From: Pseudoneurospora amorphoporcata
Lineage: Eukaryota; Ascomycota; Sordariomycetes; Sordariales; Sordariaceae
NCBI GenBank assembly: GCA_033297205.1
Contig: MU859457.1
Location: 1-14,927 of the forward strand
DNA length: 14,927 nucleotides
Direction of reading: 5' to 3'
Shown in pieces: positions 10,866-14,927 of the stretch. The notes below the pieces were generated by a model. It saw only the letters and a list, made by a program, of their open reading frames with translations, ran no database searches and was not told the origin of the DNA. The first letter of the stretch is position 1. Each line of letters opens with the position of its first letter. A program made the translations under genes and the position numbers.

Positions 10866-10873
10866 AGATATTA

Positions 10874-11184
10874 CGCCTCCCTCTAAGTATTTATTTAGCT
10901 TAAGTATTTTGTTACTTTGTATTGAATGTAAGATCTTACATAACTATACCCTTATATATATTATAGAAACTACTACGATAGTTACAATAAAGAACGACGA
11001 ATACTCTATTAAGAAGGATGATATCTATTTGATATGTATATCTGTGGAGAAGATCTAATATATGCCATTTAATGACGTAGGGTTTTGAGCTCTTATTGGA
11101 GCTAGTACTATGACTAAAGTAAGGAGAGGGGGGAAAGTGACATCAAAAATAGTATTGCATTACTTTACAATTTGGATCGTACCT
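10874..11184. other. AT-rich relic sequence, no gene
   Basis: RIP-like AT-rich DNA between two MITEs. It contains a 16-bp perfect palindrome ATGTAAGATCTTACAT at 10926-10941. No TIR pair or coding frame is supported; its stop-free frame of at most 91 codons is an AT-rich translation without features. Confidence 0.5.
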
Positions 11185-11192
11185 TTTATATA

Positions 11193-11605
11193 GAGGAAGT
11201 CTTTTCGCACCGCCGCAAATGTCTTTTCGCACTGCTATCAAAAAAGGCTTTTAGAGGTAACTCAGCCAAATTAAGGCCGTAGCATATAAAAAGTACATCG
11301 GAATCTTTATTTATTTTGGTTGTATAATATAATGTGTCGGGCGTACCTAGGCGCTCTATATAGCCCTTAGTATACAATAAAAGAAGAAAAAACTATTTAT
11401 TTACTTTAAATTTGGAATATTTGCATTAAGTCTTTTCTTTAGACAGACATGTCCAAGGCAACTAGACTATAAAATAGAGTAGGAAATTACGAAAATTCTA
11501 GTACCATTTTTATACTGACAACTTCTTTTTTGGCAAAGTTATACTTGGTAGTATTTTAGACAGCAGTGTATAAAAACATTTGCGGTGGTGCGAAAAGACT
11601 TTCTC
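11193..11605. mobile_element. 413-bp hAT-like MITE
   Basis: Terminal inverted repeats of 44 bp (11193-11236 and 11562-11605) match at 38 positions; five of the six differences are transitions. It is flanked by a perfect 8-bp target duplication TTTATATA at 11185-11192 and 11606-11613, diagnostic of hAT-type integration. Each TIR holds GTCTTTTCGCAC at TIR positions 7-18 and the same or a related 12-mer at positions 29-40, followed by TGCT. The interior is AT-rich with no transposase, so the element is non-autonomous. Its TIR pattern is shared with the 1,440-bp element at 12879. I do not recognise the family by name. Confidence 0.88.
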
Positions 11606-11613
11606 TTTATATA

Positions 11614-12098
11614 TGTATTCTATTATAGGCGTCGCATTGCAGCTTCGGTCCTTAGCTGTCGAAGCTAGCAAAGGATAAAATTGAGGGACTAGGCAGGGTA
11701 TTAAAATACTTTCTCTCAGAGAGGTTTAGTAAAGAGAAGAGTTTTGAGGAGGGGTTTTAGGATAGTGTAAGTAGAAAGGCTAGAGTACGGTGCGAGCTTA
11801 GATATTATTGGAGGCTGTACGATGTTATATCCTTAATATTATTAACAATTGCGCATACATACAGTTTATTTCACTTCCTATCCCCTTTAGTTTCTATTAC
11901 TAAGACGTCAGCTTCTATGTGATAAAGTATTAAAATTCGACAAGAAAATGCTAAAATTGCTTCACTGGGGAGACTAGGGTAACAATGCTAGATGCCTCTC
12001 GACCCGCCGGCTATTTACCTTCTTCCTTAGGGCAGTATTTTGAACGAGGCCAGAGTTAACAAGGCTATAAGGAAGGCGATAATGTATAGTCTAGATTT
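11614..12098. other. AT-rich relic sequence between MITE and solo LTR
   Basis: No gene. A small stem, AGCTTCG...CGAAGCT, lies near 11641-11666. Scattered AGAGAG/GAGGGGTTTTAG stretches look like decayed transposon sequence, but no frame or terminus can be recognised. Confidence 0.45.
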
Positions 12099-12375
12099 AG
12101 AATTGTTAATATGTGGCTAGTACTGTGCCTTGTAACTGCCTTGTACTACCTTAGAAGGCTAATTGCTGAGGACACTATTCCTTCTACGTCATAGAATCAG
12201 TCGAATCAGCCTCCATAGAATCTACTAGAACACAGAGGTTTCACCACTGCGTTCTGGATTCTCGAACCTGTTCAGCATTTTCCCTAGATTGATTTGTCAT
12301 TATGGAATGCAACAGAAACTCATAGATTTAACTCTTTCCTTTCATGGTATAGTACTCTTACAAGCACTTCTACAC

Positions 12376-12414
12376 TCTAGAAGCTTCTAGACACTTAACA
12401 TTTATATATATAAA
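12376..12414 (+). promoter_or_regulatory. LTR promoter: heat-shock-element-like site and TATA box
   Basis: A perfect 16-bp palindrome TCTAGAAGCTTCTAGA at 12376-12391 contains alternating pentamer units GAA-gc-TTC-ta-GA(c) at 12380-12392, matching the nGAAnnTTCn heat shock factor recognition pattern, with the third unit imperfect. A TATA box follows at 12403-12414. The spacing suits an LTR U3 promoter, with transcription expected to start about 30 bp downstream. Heat responsiveness is an inference from the motif. Confidence 0.5.
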
Positions 12415-12448
12415 GACCTCTCCTCTCCGTTAGTTAGTCACTCCTTAA

Positions 12449-12449
<1 letters not shown>

Positions 12450-12493
<44 letters not shown>
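12450..12493 (+). repeat. (CAAG)11 microsatellite inside the LTR
   Basis: Eleven exact CAAG units, about 35-80 bp downstream of the TATA box, in what should be the transcribed leader of the retroelement. It is likely variable in length between copies. Confidence 0.97.
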
Positions 12494-12528
12494 GACACTC
12501 AAGCAATACAATACGATCTTTTCTTATA

Positions 12529-12732
12529 GTACAGAGTTCACTATAATAAGTTGTTTTCCACAGTGCAGAGTTCACTGTAATCTTCTATCTTGAGAGCAGA
12601 GTCCTCTCTAAGACCTCTTTTACAACACTCCTATTGTATTTGCAACTACGCTGCAATTACGCTGCTTCCTTCAGCACTGCTGTCGTACCACCGCTTCCGC
12701 TCCGCTCAGCTACAAGTGCATAGTTCACTGTA
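12529..12732 (+). repeat. Three copies of a 17-bp motif in the LTR
   Basis: A motif of form GTRCAKAGTTCACTRTA occurs at 12529-12545, 12563-12579 and 12716-12732. The copies differ at a few positions. They lie downstream of the TATA box, so they would be in R/U5 RNA. Function unknown. Confidence 0.75.
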
Positions 12733-13648
12733 GCATCCCTATACTAGTACTATCATCATAGGCTAGTTAGAGCATTGCAGCAAACAAGAATCTATCTGGG
12801 GATAGGATAGGCTTGCTCTAAAACTTTATATCGAGATTGCGAAAGTAGATAAATAATATTGAGAATAATTTTATCTTTAAGAAAGTCTTTTCGCACTGCC
12901 CTCAATGTCTTCATACACTGCTCCCCCACTTGGCGCGCCCTCTCCCGCTTTTTGGACTAATTATCTCACAAACATAACCTCTAGACTCACACCACACTTT
13001 GGCGTAGTTTTTTTCATAGATTTCAGCTAGTAAGTCTGGACATTACATTTTTCACGCCATACCAAGCCTAGACTCTAGACTGCAGCACGTGCAGCCAGAT
13101 TAGCACCCAGACCTAGTTTTTACAGGACGTTTCTATAGCTATCTTACAGGGCACTTAGTGGTACGCTGACGTGGGCTTAACGGTATAAGGTACCTAGGTA
13201 TTGGGCGTAGAAGCACTGGGCTCAGAGGTATCTTGTACGAAGGTAGGTAGGTTGGGGGGATTAGGGTTGACGCTAGGGTCGAGGAGTGTCACACAGACAT
13301 TTGCCTACAGTTCTGGGTTAGGGTTTTCAAGGCTACCAAAACCTCAACGCTTAACGTCAGCCTTATAAGTGCCGCTGTAGCTACTTCTAAAGCAGCTACA
13401 GCCTACACAAGCATGTGAATAGTACATGGTAGTGAGCCATAACAGCAATCACGTACGATAGTCACAGAGGTCTAACCCTGTGACATGAGCATCATTATGA
13501 AGGCGATCGAACGAAGGCCGGCGCCAGAAGGAAGAAGGAGAATGGTTGGAAGCACTCAGGAAGGTCCATATGTATGAAGACCGCCAGATAGATACCTTAA
13601 GGCATTAGGCAACAAGGCTCAGTGCGTGCCTCAGTACGTACCAAGCCT

Positions 13649-13724
13649 CTTTGGTATAAGAAGGCCTTGAAGCCTAGCCTTTGTTTGAAGGTTGAAAGGA
13701 TCAACAAGGCCTTCGAGACCAAAG
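13649..13724. repeat. Long imperfect hairpin inside the 1,440-bp element
   Basis: Arms at 13649-13669 and 13705-13724 pair through CTTTGGT...GAAGGCCTTG and its complement, about 17 of 20 positions, with a 35-base loop. It could be a structural feature of the element or the remnant of a nested insertion. Confidence 0.6.
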
Positions 13725-14050
13725 TAGTTTATTAGCTGAATTGAACTACTGTTCCAAGCTCAGATTACTACCCTTGTCACAAGAAGCGCGGGGTTAATGT
13801 TTTTATTTGCGCCACGGTCGCGCGCGCCCGTCGGGTCAGCTATCTGCAGTATTACGGTTAGCTGGAAAAACGCACAGAAAAATTGATGGATCATTTCTTA
13901 CTGTTGACCAAATGCAAGCGCCTTGTTTACTTGGCGATGCGACGTGCTGGTGTTGAGGTAGATTGATTGACTGACTGCGATGTGGTAATGTGTGCGGTGG
14001 TGGTTTGGTGCAGAAAGGAAGCAAGGTACAGATGCTAGAAAACGACTAAG

Positions 14051-14117
14051 CTAGGCTAGCTAGTCTAGCCTAGTCTGGGCGTCTAGACTAGAAGTGGCCA
14101 GTGCAGTACGACTGCAC
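14051..14117. repeat. Pair of short perfect hairpins near the right subterminal region
   Basis: CTAGGCTAG (14051-14059) pairs with CTAGCCTAG (14065-14073) over a 5-base loop. GTGCAGT (14101-14107) pairs with ACTGCAC (14111-14117) over a 3-base loop. CTAG-rich sequence fills the space between them. They lie about 200-270 bp from the right end of the 1,440-bp element. Confidence 0.65.
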
Positions 14118-14188
14118 GGGTCTGGGCGCGTAATAGCTTGAAATCTAGGTCTTGGCAGTCCAAAGTAGGGAGGGAGCGGGAGCTAATA

Positions 14189-14217
14189 TGCGCTAAGGTG
14201 CGCTAAGGTGCGCTAAG
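14189..14217. repeat. Tandem TGCGCTAAGG repeat
   Basis: Nearly three 10-bp units, about 100 bp inside the right terminus of the 1,440-bp element. Short subterminal repeats are typical of hAT elements, where they serve as transposase binding sites, but these differ from the TIR 12-mer. Confidence 0.7.
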
Positions 14218-14326
14218 AGGAGGCTAATAGATGCGTGTAAGATTATTGGTCCAAAAAAAAAATTAAAGTGGGAGAGCAGTATATGAAGACATTGAGGGCA
14301 GTGCGAAAAGACTTTCTCTTATCTTT

Positions 14327-14927
14327 CTTGCAAGGTTATATATTATGGGCTTCGAGTATATTATTTTCAGTGGAGAGGCAGAGCATAGGCTCCGATTTCC
14401 CTAGGGTTGCCTAGTTCGCTAATTAAGGTTAGTAGGAGTTATTAAGGACGATATAGCGAAACAATAGTTGAGAGGGGTAAGTGAGGAGATTTATACCTTT
14501 AGAAGTCAGCTTCGAAAGATAAGCCTTTGACGATGAGGCTTTCCATATGCGGTCCAGCATGCTAAGCTTTCTAGGGCTTGACTATCCCATCAATACGCTA
14601 AATAAATAGTCTAACAAAGACTGTAGCTTTCAGATAAAGCTGAGAAGAGTAAGGCTCTTTGGTAGAGGTTACTAAAACGAGAAGAGAGTAGCTGTTGTCC
14701 CTAAAGCCTACGATAAAATTAGATATGATACGGCGAGTACGGTTTAGCTTGTCAGAAGTGTTAAGCTACACCCGTGTTAGTTCCTGTTAGAAACCGGCTT
14801 GGGTTGCATTATTAAATAGGGTCTAGGGCCTCTACACCTCTGTCGGCATTTAAATGGTTAGCTTGGTACCGCCAAGGCGCTAAAATCTTTACAATAAACT
14901 AGGATATTTCATACGACAAAACTATCA
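14327..14927. other. AT-rich, RIP-skewed sequence to window end
   Basis: No gene. TpA excess and CpA/TpG depletion are strongest here (the 14401-14460 count is given under the compartment entry). Reading the minus strand gives a frame in which most stops are TAA, TAG or TGA where CAA, CAG or CGA might once have stood. The stop frequency is near random expectation, however, so a decayed transposon ORF is only a guess. Confidence 0.45.

Larger units (their letters stand above)
12104..12786 (+). mobile_element. Solo LTR of an LTR retrotransposon, 683 bp
   Basis: Begins TGTT and ends AACA, the inverted TG...CA termini of LTRs. It is flanked by a 5-bp direct repeat AGAAT at 12099-12103 and 12787-12791, the usual target duplication length for retrotransposon integration. 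Promoter signals lie internally in the same orientation: TATATATATAAA at 12403-12414, followed by a CAAG microsatellite and repeated motifs in the presumed R/U5 part. No internal gag-pol or second LTR is present, so it is read as the product of recombination between two LTRs. The overall look recalls Ty1/copia LTRs, but superfamily cannot be proven without the internal region. Confidence 0.7.
12879..14318. mobile_element. 1,440-bp non-autonomous hAT-like element
   Basis: Terminal inverted repeats of 53 bp (12879-12931 and 14266-14318) match at 50 positions, and all three differences are transitions. A perfect 8-bp target duplication TTATCTTT lies at 12871-12878 and 14319-14326. The first 44 TIR bases follow the 413-bp element: GTCTTTTCGCAC at 12885-12896 and the related GTCTTCATACAC at 12907-12918, again at 22-bp spacing. 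No frame longer than about 62 codons exists inside, so there is no transposase (hAT transposases are usually 600 residues or more). The interior is unrelated to the smaller element and carries hairpins and tandem repeats listed separately. It is probably a deletion derivative or a passenger-filled relative mobilised from elsewhere. Confidence 0.88.
10381..14927. other. AT-rich, RIP-like transposon compartment
   Basis: Sequence rich in TA dinucleotides and poor in CA/TG, with no ORF beyond about 90 codons and several bounded transposable elements. A hand count over 14401-14460 gives TpA 10 against ApT 4, and CpA+TpG 1 against ApC+GpT 6. That skew is the classical signature of C-to-T mutation at CpA, known as RIP in ascomycetes. 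The element interiors are less skewed in places, notably 10628-10865. The block is probably heterochromatic (inference). Its right end lies beyond the window. Confidence 0.7.

Noticed and set aside
12255..12285. tRNA T-arm-like GGTTCGAGAATCC on the minus strand
   Set aside because: The T-stem does not pair, no acceptor or anticodon stem is found, and it lies inside the solo LTR.
12450..12493. CRISPR-like or satellite array
   Set aside because: It is a plain 4-bp microsatellite without spacers.
13261..13327. Telomere-like TTAGGG units (also 8178-8188)
   Set aside because: Only one or two units at each place, inside a transposon or isolated; no array.
14331..14927. Decayed transposase or polymerase ORF on the minus strand
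   Set aside because: Stop density is close to random expectation and no conserved motif is recognisable, so the many potential RIP stops prove nothing.

Overview
The window looks like nuclear DNA of a filamentous ascomycete (Pezizomycotina). The one clear gene has fungal leader features and strong third-position G/C bias. A roughly 10 kb compartment of balanced base composition gives way near position 10,380 to an AT-rich block with a dinucleotide skew typical of repeat-induced point mutation (RIP). No species is assigned.

Left compartment (1-10,380). The sequence opens with a poly-C/poly-A run. The only confident gene is an intronless 90-codon CDS at 4465-4737 (+). It encodes a small protein with a serine-rich N-terminus and a four-cysteine zinc-ribbon-like core, behind a pyrimidine-rich, ATG-free promoter and leader with a TATA-like box. 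The rest shows no convincing coding sequence. It holds microsatellites or homopolymers (poly-T near 6.0 kb, a TG/GA microsatellite at 7.6 kb, C16 at 9.5 kb), short dispersed motifs, and one possible minus-strand terminal exon at 7474-7568. Long untranslated regions or small spliced exons cannot be excluded.

Right compartment (10,381-14,927). This is a gene-free nest of transposable elements with readable boundaries: (1) a degenerate inverted-repeat pair at 10433-10605; (2) a 238-bp GC-rich insert at 10628-10865 between perfect 8-bp direct repeats AGATATTA; (3) a 413-bp hAT-like MITE at 11193-11605 with 8-bp target duplication TTTATATA; (4) a 683-bp solo LTR at 12104-12786 (TGTT...AACA) with 5-bp duplication AGAAT, a TATA box and a heat-shock-element-like site; (5) a 1,440-bp non-autonomous hAT-like element at 12879-14318 with 53-bp terminal inverted repeats and 8-bp duplication TTATCTTT. 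Elements 3 and 5 share terminal repeats built from two copies of a 12-bp motif at exactly 22-bp spacing, so they probably used the same transposase, supplied from elsewhere. Neither encodes one. No operon-like or defence-like gene system is visible; the novelty lies in the transposon architecture.
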